Below are positions 23,104-35,300 of a stretch of 64,000 nucleotides of DNA, one piece after another (the stretch's first letter is position 1; each line of letters opens with the position of its first letter). The notes beneath the pieces were generated by a model. The model did no database searches. It was not told the origin of the DNA and saw only the letters and a list, made by a program, of their open reading frames with translations. The stretch spans positions 1 to 64,000 of the forward strand of contig JASWJB010000028.1 in NCBI GenBank assembly GCA_032433595.1, written 5' to 3'. The position numbers and the translations under genes are program-made. The DNA is from Conoideocrella luteorostrata (Eukaryota; Ascomycota; Sordariomycetes; Hypocreales; Clavicipitaceae).

Positions 23104-25492
23104 ATGACGCCGCAAATTCTCACCAAAAGAGCCGTCGAACCTACCAAACGGCAGAAGAGTGTTCTCCCAGGTGTTAATCGTGGAGACTCTGATGACGAAC
23201 TGGGCAGCGATGATTTGCCCTGGGAGTGGATATACGGCGTCGAGAACTCAGACAGACCGGGTAGCAATGTGCAGAAAGACCGTAAGAGAAGAAAGGTGAC
23301 TGCCAACAAAATCATCGGAGCACGGATGGGATCCTTCGAGTGTCGGATTGGTGATACCGTATTGTTGAAAGCCGAAGGATCCAATGAGGCATGGGTGGCT
23401 CTTATTTGCGAATTTGTTGAAGACGATGTGGAAGGCGAAAAAGCAGCAAATTTTATGTGGTTCTCAACAGAAAAGGAGATTCGTAATAAGGATAGGAAGC
23501 GAGATGACTTCTACTGGGTATTTCTTTCTTGTCTCGAAGATGTCGTTTCTGAAGACCATGCTGACCTTTTGTAACTTAGAACGAGCTGTACATTTCGCCC
23601 TCCTGGGACGTCAACCCGTTAGCATCAATTAATGGCAAAGCTAAAGTCACGTCTTTGGATGCATTCTTTTCCAATCATCCATCCGGCAAGATAACCCGCA
23701 GCTCCAATGACTATGGAAAGACGTTCGTTTGCCGACGAGGCTGCAACACCAGGACCGCAACATACACAGATGAGTTCATTTGGGAAGAGATGTATACTGG
23801 TGCTGAACACATGTTCCGATTAATAGATTTTGTTGAAAATGGTACAAAGGCTGCCCGCAGTCGACGAAAAGTCCGTGAACAGTCACCTCAAGACACAACT
23901 TACTTGCCACCACAAACCCCTACCAAAGGGTCAAGATCTGTTGTCGACACGCCTCATTCAAAACGCAGTCATACCGAACCCAGCTCACGGTCTCAAAAGA
24001 GGCACGTATGGTGAATTCATCATATTTACACCTCTACTTTGTACTAATATAGGAAAAGCAGGGGAACTGGGAAGAAGCTCGAGTTTACCCCTTTGGCAAC
24101 TCGCAAGCTATCGCCGAGCGCCATTCAAGGCTCACCTTTCCAAATTGCTCGCTCTCGTCTTCATGTGTCTTCCGTTCCAACCAGTTTGCCTTGTCGAGAG
24201 GGCGAATTTTCTCTAGTTTATTCGCACCTTGAAGCTGCCATCTCAGACGGCACTGGAAACTGCATTTACATCTCAGGTACCCCAGGCACGGGGAAAACTG
24301 CAACTGTTCGTGAAGTCATCGCCCGCCTTGAGGAAGCTGTCGGCTCTGATGAATTGGACGATTTCATCTTTGTCGAGATAAACGGTATGAAAATCACTGA
24401 CCCTCACCAATCTTACACATTACTCTGGGAGGCTCTAAGAGCGGAGCGGGCGAGTCCCGCACAGGCTCTTGACCTCCTTGAGAGAGAGTTTAGCAATCCT
24501 AGCCCCAGGCGTGTCCCCTGCGTCGTGTTGATGGATGAACTCGACCAGCTTGTTACAAAAAATCAGGCAGTTATGTATAACTTTTTTAACTGGCCGACTT
24601 TGCGGCATAGCCGACTTATTGTGCTTGCTGTCGCGAATACCATGGACCTTCCTGAGAGAACACTCAGCAATAAAATTAGCAGTCGTTTAGGTAAGTGTGT
24701 TCCCCCTAACTATAAATGCAAGCTTCATTTGCAGATAACTCTTTTTAGCTCTTTTTAGATGCCTAATCGTTCCATTCACTAGGCCTTACCCGCATCACTT
24801 TTCCGGGATATTCTCACGAACAGCTCATGAAAATCATAGAGTCTCGCCTAGAGGGCGCTTCAGGAGATGTTGTAGACTCAGATGCTGTCCAATTTGCCAG
24901 TCGAAAGGTAGCTGCTGTTAGCGGAGACGCGCGAAGAGCACTTGATATCTGTCGGCGGGCTGTGGAGATTGCAGAAAGCGACGTACAAGGAGACCCAGCG
25001 ACACCTAGCAAACACGGCTCGCAGGATTTGTCGCGGCGTGGAAGGGTCACTATTGCCACTATTAAAAAAGCCATTAACGAAGCGACAACTAATCCAGTGC
25101 AACAACATCTACGAGGACTGCCACTAATGTCCAAGCTTCTCATGGCAGCAATTCTCCTGAGAATTCGAAGAACCGGCCTTGTGGAGACAACTTTCGGTGA
25201 TACCCTCGACGAACTGCAACGAGCGACGGCTCATGCCGCACCTGCCCTGCCTGGCATGGCACAAATTTTGGACAATGGTTTTCAGGGAACACCTGGAGCC
25301 ACGCAGCGACATCTGGGGAGACCAAGTTACGTCCACACAGCTGCCTTGGACCTCGTCGCCGCTGGACTAGTGAACCTGGAAGCCCATCGTGCCGAGAGAT
25401 CTAGCAAGTTGCGATTGGCGATCGCCGATGACGAGGTCAAGATGGCGCTCCGGGACGATGGAGACTTGAAGGCAATGGGCATTGGTGTATAA
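23104..25492 (+). CDS. ORC1: Origin recognition complex subunit 1 (BAH + AAA+ ATPase)
   Basis: Largest ORC subunit; binds replication origins and, with Cdc6, loads MCM helicase. Predicted about 721 residues, within the range for filamentous fungi. Exons: 23104-23517, 23580-about 24005, about 24075-24690 and 24783-25492. The BAH domain covers residues about 80-210 (GDTVLLKAEGSNEAWVALI ... WNELYISPSWDVNPLA). The AAA+ module has Walker A GTPGTGKT near residue 348 and Walker B VVLMDELDQL near 430, then sensor and winged-helix regions to the C-terminus. Intron 1 (62 nt) and intron 3 (92 nt) are clear. Intron 2 has a good GTATGG donor at 24006, but its acceptor is uncertain: AG at 24074 or 24077 keeps frame and gives KLEFTPLATRKLSP or LEFTPL. 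Acceptors nearer the TACTAAT branch site would need another donor. It converges on PRP46 with a 110-bp gap. Confidence 0.93.
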
Positions 25493-25602
25493 TGTACGTA
25501 ATAATTTGGGGTATTTAAGTAGCCATTATCATAACGCCAACCTTTCTCTTACCCTCATCACACACTGCCCCTTCGTACCTCCTCGCTCATTGAAGCATAT
25601 CC

Positions 25603-27148
25603 TTAGAATTTGCGCCGTCCCAGTGTAGGTGTCCATTGCACCGGATGACTTTCGGCGGTAGCCTTCTCGTCTGGCTTCCATATTTTAACTAGGGCATAAA
25701 ATTAGCAACATGTTCGTCGACAATTTATGATGGGACAATATACTCCCAGAAGTACATACTTGTCTTGTCAGCCTCGCCACATATCAAACGTAAGCCAGAA
25801 CGATCGAATGTTGAGCTCATTAAGCCCGCCTCAGCATCCAACGAACCGGGCTGGGCAGTAGTATCTAGAGACTGGAAGCGATGGCCAGTTTTCCAATCCC
25901 AGAATCCCATCGAGCCATTGTCGCCTTGATCATCAGTTAGTCTCTATCATCACAAACTGTACTATTTAATGAGCGAAGGTTCATATCCTTTTGTCCAAAC
26001 TTACCCCCTGAGAAAAAGACATTGTTCTGGTTAACACTTAATGTGTTGATAATTGCATTTTGGCCCTCGAAACTCTGCATAAATGCGCCTTCCGGGCACT
26101 TCCATTGTTTGATGCTTCCGGTGCTGCCGCTCGCGAACGTGAACTCGGTGGGATGAACAGCGAGAGCTCGAACACCTTTTTTGTGGTGGGTAAGAACGCC
26201 CATAGTCTTGCCGGCTGCTAGATCCCACATTCTGACGGTGGAATCAAGGGAGCCGGTTATCACTTGAGGATCAGCTTCCTGACATTTGACATCGGAGACG
26301 GTACCAGTATGGCCTGATAGCACATGAATATTACTACGCGTTCGCATGTCCCATACTCGGGCAACGCCATCTCGCCCACCGGTCACGAGGACATCAAGGG
26401 TCGGATGAAGAGCGAGAGTGTAGACCCCGCTGAGATGGCCGTGGTAGTGTCTAATAACTTTGTTTGTCTCAAGATCCCAGCACTTGACCATTTTGTCTTC
26501 TCCGCAGGAGAAGAGATAAGGGTGTCTTGGCGAGACTGCAAGCCCGCGGACAGTGCTGATATGGCCTGTTAATGTAAGTCGGAGGGACCCGGTGGCAAGG
26601 TCCCAGATCTTGATTGTTCTGTCGCCAGCACCGCTGGCAAACCATTTATTCCCAGGCTCTACGGCCAGGGCTCTCACCCAGCCAAGATGTCCCGAAATAA
26701 CTCTCATTAGCTTCCACGGGGGATGCCACTCCGGTTTTGTCTGTTGGAAAGCTCCTGAATCTCTTGTCGTGAGGGTCATGTTGTTCTGCGGCGAGTCGAT
26801 TCTGTTAGATCTCGAATTTGCCGGGTTTGCTGTTGACCCAGAACCGGCCTCGAGGAGTTTCTTTGTCAGTCTTGTCGGTCCGCCAACCTTCGGCTTGGTG
26901 ACTAGCTTCTTCCCAGGCTGTTTCAATGGCTGCTTTGCGGCGAGTGAGGCTGGAAGAGTCTGTACATTCGAGTATTCTGCTTGGAATCGACGTTTCATGA
27001 CCGGGTCGTCGAACACGTCTTCGAGCTTCTGTCGCTTGTTGCTGGGTTGCGTTGCGGCCCCCGAGTACAAACTCCTTGAGAAGATCGCATTTTGAGACGC
27101 CAGGGCGCCTAACCGCAGCGCGTCTTGCGGATGCTGTACTGTGCCCAT
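25603..27148 (-). CDS. PRP46: Pre-mRNA splicing factor PRP46 (PLRG1), WD40 protein
   Basis: Component of the NineTeen/Prp19-associated complex that activates the spliceosome. Predicted 464 residues. Exons: 27148-26005, 25924-25760 and 25688-25603; introns 80 nt and 71 nt. The C-terminal two thirds (about 150-450) form a seven-bladed WD40 propeller, with blades such as [58 protein letters not shown] and a last blade completed by the small final exon (DKTIKIWKPDE). The N-terminal third is Lys/Ser-rich and low in order, as in other PRP46 proteins. The frame opens eight codons earlier at GTG, but the first ATG is at 27148. A longer N-terminus from an upstream exon is possible, because a CATCAG acceptor lies just upstream. 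Diverges from the NAS6-like gene with a 298-bp spacer. Confidence 0.92.
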
Positions 27149-27446
27149 CGCGATCGGTCGACGTCGGGACACAATTGCTCGATTGTGCTGATGAAAAGTA
27201 GATGGGTGGCAATCTCAAATGTCACAATTCCGCGTGCAAGTGTGGCGCCACCAGGCAGCCCCACAGCGCCATAACACAGGCCTTGTTATTCTCTCCACCT
27301 ACCTACCCTGCGAAGCAACAACTACTTGACCTTTACATCCCAAATTTTTGTTACCCCGTGTGTTCTGGAGTTATTTGTTCCATACCCTAAAGGTATCCGC
27401 TCTGGGAGAAGTTCTCATTCGTAGTATATGTATTAAACTTCACCAT

Positions 27447-28639
27447 ATGGATGAAGAAAATGATCGATTCCCTCTGCACACCGCTGCGAGGCTAGGAAAT
27501 GGTACATGAACAAGCCCAGAAGTTATCTGAGCGACTCTGCTAACAATTTGCAATCAGTTACCAAAGCCGAAGGACTTCTGAAGGTAAGAATGCGCTCGTC
27601 TATAATCTACGACCTCGTATCACCTGCACTTATTTATTATGATATTCTCTGTGGACCAACTAACACTGCATATAGACAGACCCAAAGCTAGCCGCAAAGC
27701 AGGACGAGGATGGACGATACCCTATCCACTGGGCAGCTTCATCCAACAACCTAGAGATTGTTAGGCTGCTAGTCAACCAAGAGGGATTTGATCCGGACGT
27801 CCAAGTAAGTAATTAGAAGAAGCAGGTCCACTCGCATCCTTGACTGTGCCATGGACACTAATTTCAAGCCTGTGGAGGACGGCAGTGGCTGGACGCCTCT
27901 CATGATCTCCGCCAGTGTGCCGGATGGTGAGCCTGTATTGAGGGTACTGATTCAAAGAGGTGCCGATATCAACGAGAAGAGTAAGAGCAATTTTCGACTT
28001 GTTGAAAAGATGAAACGAGAGTGTCTAACGGGGATGGTTTAGGTTCCAGCGGGCAGGTACGTTGCTTGCCATGCGTCGGCTATAGTTACGTTATTCTTCT
28101 CGTCTATTAATTTTGAACATGCTTAGACGGCTCTGCACTTTGTGGCATCCAAGAAAAACTTGGATATAGCTCGTCTGCTAATAGAAACCAAACCTCCTGC
28201 ATCCACCAGGGTTCGCGATCGTCGTGGACAGTATCCAATTCACCGCGCCGCGGCGGTCGGATCGGTTCCCATGGTGGTGCTATTACTCCAAAATAGGAGC
28301 CCTCTGAACGCAACCGACAATGAAGGGTACACCCCTCTCCATCATGCAGTTGCGGAAGGTCATGGTTGTACAGTCCTCATTCGAGCGAATCAATTACAAG
28401 AACTCACATTAATTGGCTTGTGACAGGTGACGCTGCCATTGCATTACTTAAAGAAGGCGCTGACTTCACGCTCAAAAATGCTGAAGATGTGTTGGCCATG
28501 GACCTAGCGCCAGATAAAGAGGTTTGTCAACAGGCGAAAACGCACGCTCCAATGCTTTCAACATCTTAACACGTGTTACTAGGTTCATCTCTATATTAGG
28601 CGAGGCGCCGAGCGAGAAGGAATTGACCTGTCTCCATAG
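27447..28639 (+). CDS. NAS6: 26S proteasome assembly chaperone NAS6/gankyrin-like ankyrin repeat protein
   Basis: Likely homologue of yeast Nas6 (gankyrin), which binds the Rpt3 C-domain and guides assembly of the proteasome base. Predicted 241 residues (yeast Nas6 is 228). It needs eight exons: 27447-27501, 27558-27583, 27676-27804, 27869-27980, 28043-28056, 28127-28364, 28427-28521 and 28583-28639. Exon 5 is a 14-nt microexon that joins NEK to SSGQTALHF and keeps the ankyrin repeat in register. The protein is almost wholly ankyrin repeats: FPLHTAARLGN, YPIHWAASSNNLEIVRLLV, TPLMISASVPDGE, TALHFVASKKNLDIARLLI, YPIHRAAAVGSVPMVVLLL, TPLHHAVAEGHGDAAIALL. The C-terminal VHLYIRRGAEREGIDL resembles the gankyrin tail, which favours this call over a generic ankyrin protein. 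Its 3' end converges on the TMF-like gene with a 91-bp gap. Confidence 0.85.
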
Positions 28640-28730
28640 ATGATGTCACTGTATAGGTAGATTAAATCTATTATACGCCTCTCCCAAATGGGCTGGCTCT
28701 GTCTCTGTCTGTCTCTGTCTATTTCGTGCC

Positions 28731-31494
28731 TCATTTCACCGTTCGTTCGACAAGCTCACGATACATGGCTTTGACATCGTCAACATCTGCCCTGAGCTCC
28801 TCAACAAGCTCGCTCTTCTCACCAAGCATCTCCAATGTTGTTTGGTATCTCGCGTCAATGTTTGCTACCTCTTCCTCCAACTGTGGCACCTTTGCCGCAG
28901 AGGCTTTGGTCGCCTCTATCTCTTTCATGAGTGCAACTAGGTCCGTCCTTGCTTCGTCCCTCTGACTGTACACTCTTACCATTTCTTCCTTGGCCGTAAC
29001 CTTCTCTGCTTCTAGTCGTCGAATGGCTGCACTCATCCTTTCCACAAGCTGGACTGATGGCCCGGCCGCTACCGTTGATACCGAGACCATATCCTGGGCA
29101 ACGTGGAGAGGAGACGAAGGGATCGTTTCCAATATTCCATTTTCTCGCTCCACGGCAGCGGAAGAAGGGAACTGCCCAGTTTCGCTTGGTGGTTCGAAGG
29201 GTGAGAATGGTGTGGGTGGTGGGCCGGATCCAGCGTAAGATGGCTCCCGAGTCCGAAGAGGTGGCTGACTAGTCATGCGACGTGTCGGTGGGAAGATCTC
29301 CGCAGGGCTATCAGGGATGCTACTTGGCGGGTAGGATCTCCTTGATTTACCTGTTCCAGACAACCCTATCAATTCGGAACTAAAAGTTCTTGATACAGAC
29401 AACAGTGGTGACTCCGGGCGACTCTGATGACCCCTGGATGCCGTGCCTGTTACTTCATCTACCCATTGACGTCGCTCTGCATCTATGGAGTCTTCTCTAT
29501 AGGTGACGCATTGCCTGGCTTTCTCAAGCTCTTCTATGGTCTCCTCTAGAGCAGCCTGTGAAGTCCTGTAGGAGGCCTGAAGTTCAGCCAACTCATCTCG
29601 GGATGCTTCCAACTCTTGGCGAGTAGCGAGAAGAGAAGGTTGCACATCTTGAAGTTCATCTTCGAGGTGTCTTAAACGCACAGCCTAAGAATTGTCAGTA
29701 TGCCCAAATTGATCCGGCTGAAACATAACATGTGCATGTCGTAGAACCTACCGCTTCTCGTGCTTTCTTTCTCATTGCCGACTCTCGACGTTGTGCCTCG
29801 TCTCTTTCTTTCTCCAAATTGGCCGATTTTGCAATTAGTGATGATTCAATTCCCTGCCAGTTTTCTCTGGCTGAAGCATACTGGGACTGTAAAGTTTCAA
29901 CTTGGCGAAACATCTTTACCTGTGCTTCTCCTCCGGATCCGGATGATGCCTCCTCTGCTGTAACTCTCATTGCCTCTAGTTTCCCTTCCACTGCATGTAA
30001 CTCGAGTTTCAGTTCTTCTTCCGTTTTGCGGCCTCTCTCATTAGTACGACCCAGCTTCTCACGCCACTCAATTTCATCTTGACGTGCTTTCTCTATAGCT
30101 GTCTTTTTTTCTGCACGAAGGCTCAAGTTCAACTCTTCTACTGTCTTCAGCTTTTGACGCTCTCCGGTTAATGCCTTGTTCATCGCATCTCTATGTGAAA
30201 TCTCAGTTTGCTCTAATTTGGATTTCCACTCCTGTTCCAAGCGCCGAGATATATCGTCTTTCTTCGCAATATCTCTTTTCAAAGCATCAATCTCCTTCTG
30301 CAGTGTAGCCGTAGCCCGCTTAGCTTCTTCCTGGCGTCTTTCCACGTCCTCGGACCCGTTTAGGCGAGCACTTAAAGCATCCGCATTCGACAGCGCTTTA
30401 TCTCGGTTCTTCTTTAGCTCTTCCATTTGTTTCCTGTTGTCCCCAATTTGAGCTCGCAGGTTTTTGATCGTCATCCTCAGCTTATGCTCATTGTTCGACA
30501 GTTTCTGTCCTTCTTCCATGAGCAAGGCTATCTTTTCATCCCTTTCGGCAAGCTTCTGCTCAACGCTTCCAGATGGTGCTGATAATGCAGCCTTTTTGGC
30601 CGCGTCTGTGGCAGTTTTGGCGAGATATTGGAGTTTGGATTGAAGCGAGTCTATTCTTTCCACATATTCTCTAATCTCATCCTGCTGTTTCTCGTTTGCC
30701 TCTTGTAGTTGTTTTGATCGTTCTGAATTATCGGCTGCTGTAGTAGATGATGCCGGCATCAAGTGCTGTTCTTCATTCGGTCTGGGCTCTCCGGAATGGT
30801 GGGAAGCTTGCGCGGGTAATGGCGAGCCCTCGCTGCATGTTTCTTTCGGCGCGAGAACAGGTTTTGAAGTTGACTGCTGTGCTGAGGCATCTATTGGGAA
30901 AACAGTCTCTGAATTGTTGGACGGTTCAATGGTACTGGTTGGATCGTTGATATCAGATCCATGTTCTGATGGAGCGCCATCCTTCGTCACCTCGACTTCT
31001 TTGTCCGTGGAATGGCGCTCTATGGATGGTCGACTGGCTTGATCGACTGAGCTTCGCGGTGACGGTGTTCCTCTATTAGCAGCTCCACTGACGTTAGTTT
31101 TACCGGTCATGGCCTGGGCCAGCCTCGCTTGTAGCCGGTCATTGACACGGGTGCTGGACGAAGATCGAGAATTGGCTATCCCAGACACGTATATAGGTTA
31201 GCATGTTATTACAAGGATGAAGATGCGGGTAACAGAGATAATATATGAAAGCTTACATGCACTTGATTTCTTAGGTGGTGCTAATTGCTGCGGCAGTTGC
31301 TGGTGCTTCATAGTCGTAGCTGAGGTTGGGGTCGTGGTCTTCGGGGTGGTAGCATGGGATGGAGTAGCACCAGTAAGATCATGAGAACGAGCTTCTTCAG
31401 GATCAGCTAACATATTATCGAGCCTTGACTCAACTCCGGCAACGGCCTGGGAAAGAAACGAGCCCCATTTTGAGGATTTTCCGGGAGCAGCCAT
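28731..31494 (-). CDS. Golgi coiled-coil protein, TMF1/Sgm1-like golgin
   Basis: Predicted 871-residue coiled-coil protein of the TMF (TATA element modulatory factor)/Sgm1 family. Members are Golgi tethers that bind Rab6/Ypt6 through the C-terminal domain; the old TATA-binding name is historical. Exons: 31494-31257, 31175-29752 and 29684-28731; introns 81 and 67 nt. The N-terminus carries the family signature KWGSFLSQAVAGVESRLDNM. A Ser/Thr/Pro-rich linker follows, then several hundred residues of heptad-rich Lys/Glu coiled coil. A second disordered Pro/Ser segment precedes the C-terminal TMF domain (about 755-871, from VQLVERMSAAIRRLEAEK to MYRELVER). Start at 31494 is a clear ATG. Minus-strand neighbour of the large repeat-protein gene. 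Family call is strong; the membrane site is inferred. Confidence 0.87.
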
Positions 31495-32347
31495 GGCGAG
31501 GCTCGTAATTGCTGAATCCTAGTCGGCTCTTGTCGCAGAGGACAAGAGGGAGTGAAAGCTGATGAACCTGTGTGAAGCGATTGAGGCTCAGCCAGGTCAC
31601 ATTCGACAGGTCGCTAAAGGGTAGCTTCACACATCGTAATGCTCGTTTCAAAAGCACAGAGTATTGCACTTAGGCTGGCCTGAACTTTGAAGCGGATTGC
31701 TTTGTTGGGTGGGACGCGTGGGCACACCAGGAATGGAAACTGTCGGACCAGACAGACTGCATGCTCCCACCATTAACATAGTACGACAGGGATCTCGGCC
31801 TCATGGCGTGGGCTGGCCCCGCCAACACAGTTTCCTGACAGCTTAAATCAAAACATGCACGATCTTGCGATGTGACATTTGTGGAACCTTTCAACTAAGA
31901 GCTGTCTTTGTATCGACACTATATTAGAAACTGTTCCACACTCCGGGTTTTGCGGCTGCTGACAAATATTATTACATCGGGTACGGAGTGTCGCGACCGA
32001 CAGAGAATGATTTTCGGAAATCCGAATTATACTTGAGGTTGATGGAAACTAATTATCAAAGTAACACCATTATGTCTATTATTCAGAACTTGGCTGTACT
32101 TGGAAAACTGGTTGATCAGCGTCTCTTGTGAAAAGGGGGGTATAATGCAACTATTCTCAAATATCAACTACGAAGCTACCATGTGTATGTGTGTCACCGA
32201 ATTCCAGATCCTGCTGGACACATTGCTAATATGAAGATCATTTGCTGAATGATCTGAATGATGGGCTCCCAAAACAACAGGCTTGATGAATACAACCGAA
32301 GAAACTCAATCGACTCTGCTCACTCAGAAATGCATGCTTTGCGCAAC
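31495..32347. other. Intergenic spacer upstream of TMF-like gene
   Basis: About 850 bp between the start of the TMF-like gene and the 3' end of the large repeat-protein gene, both on the minus strand. It contains one TACGGAGTG near-copy around 31982. No gene or named site is supported. Confidence 0.5.
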
Positions 32348-35300
32348 TTAACCAGTAAACTTTCTCCACCAGCTTGTTCGCGGAGTCGTATCAACGAGAA
32401 TCGAATTTCTTCTGCTCTGCTGTCGCTCATCGCTGCCTTCAGAGCCGGCCACACGCCTGTCCCTTTCTCGTTCTTCACGTCTAGCGCGCCGTCTCCGTTG
32501 GTCGTCTATTTCGTCGGCAGTTACATCTCCTTGTTTCGCTCGACGCCGGGCTCGTCGAGCCTCACGGCGGGCTTGCTCTTCATCAGTAGGGCCACTATCG
32601 TCAGGAGGCGGTGGGGCATCTGAGTGCTCTTTCACCCACGACGATGTTCCCGAGTGCGGCCAAGCAGTACCCTTTTTGCCGTCTGCTCTGCGATCTTTAT
32701 GAGGATATACCTGTTCATCCCCTGACTGATCAGCCTGCCTTCGACTGCTTTTACGCTTCCCATTTGGGGCCTCAGCAGTGGCGCGGGCGGCGCGATGCTC
32801 TTCACGTCGACGTCGGTGTTCGAGATCCTCCTCCGCTGGAACAATCTGTTGAGACCGTCGGCGTCCCTGTTTGGTAGCTTTGCGTGCTTCATCAGCAAGT
32901 GCAGCAGCTTCCTTTTCTTTGCGCATACGACGCCGCTCTGATCTCCTCGCGTCTCGATCCTCGGCTGCACGCCGCTCCTCTTCGTCACGTTGACGCGCAG
33001 CACGCCGCTCAGCTCTTTTGGCTTCCTTTTCTTCCGCCCGTCGCGCCTCCAAATCATCCTCACGCTTTCGGCGTCTCTCGCGCTGTGATCCATTGCTTGT
33101 CTTGTCATTTGTATCCCTTTCACTGCGCCCCGACTTGCGCGCTAATGTACGAGCATCGCGATCTGTTTCATCCATGGTCACTTCGACGTCCATAAAGGGG
33201 TCTGCCCTGGCAGACTTTGGTGCTATCAGTCCACTAAAAAGGCCCGAAAAGCCGGACTTTTTGGAAGTTGATGTGCCACGTTTCAGAGGCGTATCTGATG
33301 GAACGCCAGCATCGACCATGATAGTATCATCATCCGGCAGTCTCCTAGATCGACGTTTTTCGCGTTTGGAGACTGTGGCATCAACATCGAGAGCCCCAGT
33401 CATGAGAACGTCATCATATTCAGACGGCTTGCGAGACTTCTTCTTGCTGCTTGGCTTGTCAACACCTAATATTTTTGCAGCCTTTGACGACATTTCTGGC
33501 ATGTCTTCTGGAGGCGGAGAAGCTAGACTATGCACATCAAGCGAGTGCCTCCGTGATGATGATCTCCCGCCCGTGATGACTCTCCTCTCCTTGTCTCGCG
33601 TTGAAATGGATCTGGAAATGGGCGGTGTGCTTGTGAACATGCTAGACATCCGAGACTTGCCCGGTGTCTTATCCGCCTTTTCTACACGGTCTGCCTTTTC
33701 AGAACCAGAATCTTTGGACGAACTCTTTTCGGACGAACGTTTCGAGACTTTGTCGGACTTGGATTTTGAAGACGATGGTACTTTCTTGTCCTCTTTTTTC
33801 TCTTCCCTCTGAGCCGTTGGAGTTGCGCTCCATCTTGCCCATGATGCTCCGTCTCCATTGATCTTCGGCCGTGGTTTCTTAGATGACTTCGGCTCCGGTG
33901 GTGGAGTTAAAGGAGCATCTGGAACGGGTGGGGGAGGAGGTGGAGGAGGTGTGTCGTCCTTTGCTTTGTTCTTCTTGCTCTTCTTTGACTTGTCTTTTGG
34001 TGCCATGTCAACGATTTGGACTAAGTCATCTTCGTCATCGTCAGCTGGGAAACTTCCGGGTAATTCAGAAGACTTGCTTGTCTTCTTTGAAGACGAACTC
34101 TGATGTTCTGCCTCTTCAATATCCCTGGACTTTTTCTTAGAGCTGGGTTTAGAGCTCTTCTTCTCTTCTTTAGGAGGCGTAGGCGGAGCAGGTGGAGGAG
34201 GAATGGGTTCAAGTGGGGGCTCCTCCGGTGCGGTCTCGAAGGTTTTGAGCCTGTCCGCAATCTTGCCTCCAACGGCTTTTCGCGATGACGCTCCTTTCAC
34301 TGAAACACCGTCGCTCATCTTGGAAAATGGTGTCGTGTCCTTGTCATCGGTGGCATCTTCTAGAACTTGGAAGATGAGTCAGCACGTGGTGTAATTTCAG
34401 CTCATTCCGAGAGATTAGGGATTAGATAAAGGGACACAAGATGGCTGGGGTAGCGCGCCACACAACATACCTTTCTTAGACTTCTTCGGGCCAGTTCCAA
34501 CACCCCAGAAGCTGAAAGCATCATTTACTGGTTTGTCTTTAGGTGAAAGAAGCTCTTCTATCTCCTCTGGCTTCAACTCTGGTTCTGGCTCTTGCTCTGG
34601 TGATGACTTCTTCTCCTTTTTCTTGTCCTTGTCCCTGTCTTCGTCCTTGTCCTTGTCCTTGTCCTTTTTGGAACCCTTCTTAGAGGACTTCTTTGCAGCT
34701 TGTGCCTCTTCAGCATCACGGATAGCATGCTCCTCAGCTTCACGCACGGCTTCTTCTGCTTCGCGTGCAGCCTGTTCGTCAGCTTCGCGAGCCTGTTCGT
34801 CCGCCTCGAGGGCGGCCTTCTCCTCTGCACGCCTGTCCACGCTTTCTTTCAAACGGTTATACTTCTCCGTGTCTTTCTTTGTTAGCTTGCCCCTTAGCAT
34901 CTTTTTCTCTTCGAGTGCGGCAAGCTGTTCCTCCTCCTTTGCCACAGCAGCTTCTTTTTCTGCTAGGCGAGCCTTTTCTTCATCCTCGAGTCGAGATTTC
35001 TCTTCAGCTTCTCGGGCGGCTTGCTCTTCGGCTTCTCGTTCAGCAGCCTCCACAGCCTCCTGCTCAAGTCGTTCCATTTCAGCCCTTTCAGCCTTCCTTT
35101 TCTCCTTCTCTAGCTTTTTGAGCTCCTTGTCACTCAGTTTAGGCTCCTCCTTTTCCTTTTCCTTCTCCTTCTCCTTCTCCTTTTCCTTCTCCTTTTCCTT
35201 CTCCTTTTCCTTTCCCTTCTCCTTTTCCTTCTCTACCTTCTTATCTTTAGACTTAGACTTCGATTTAGATGTACTAATTTCATCCCATGGATCGGCATCG

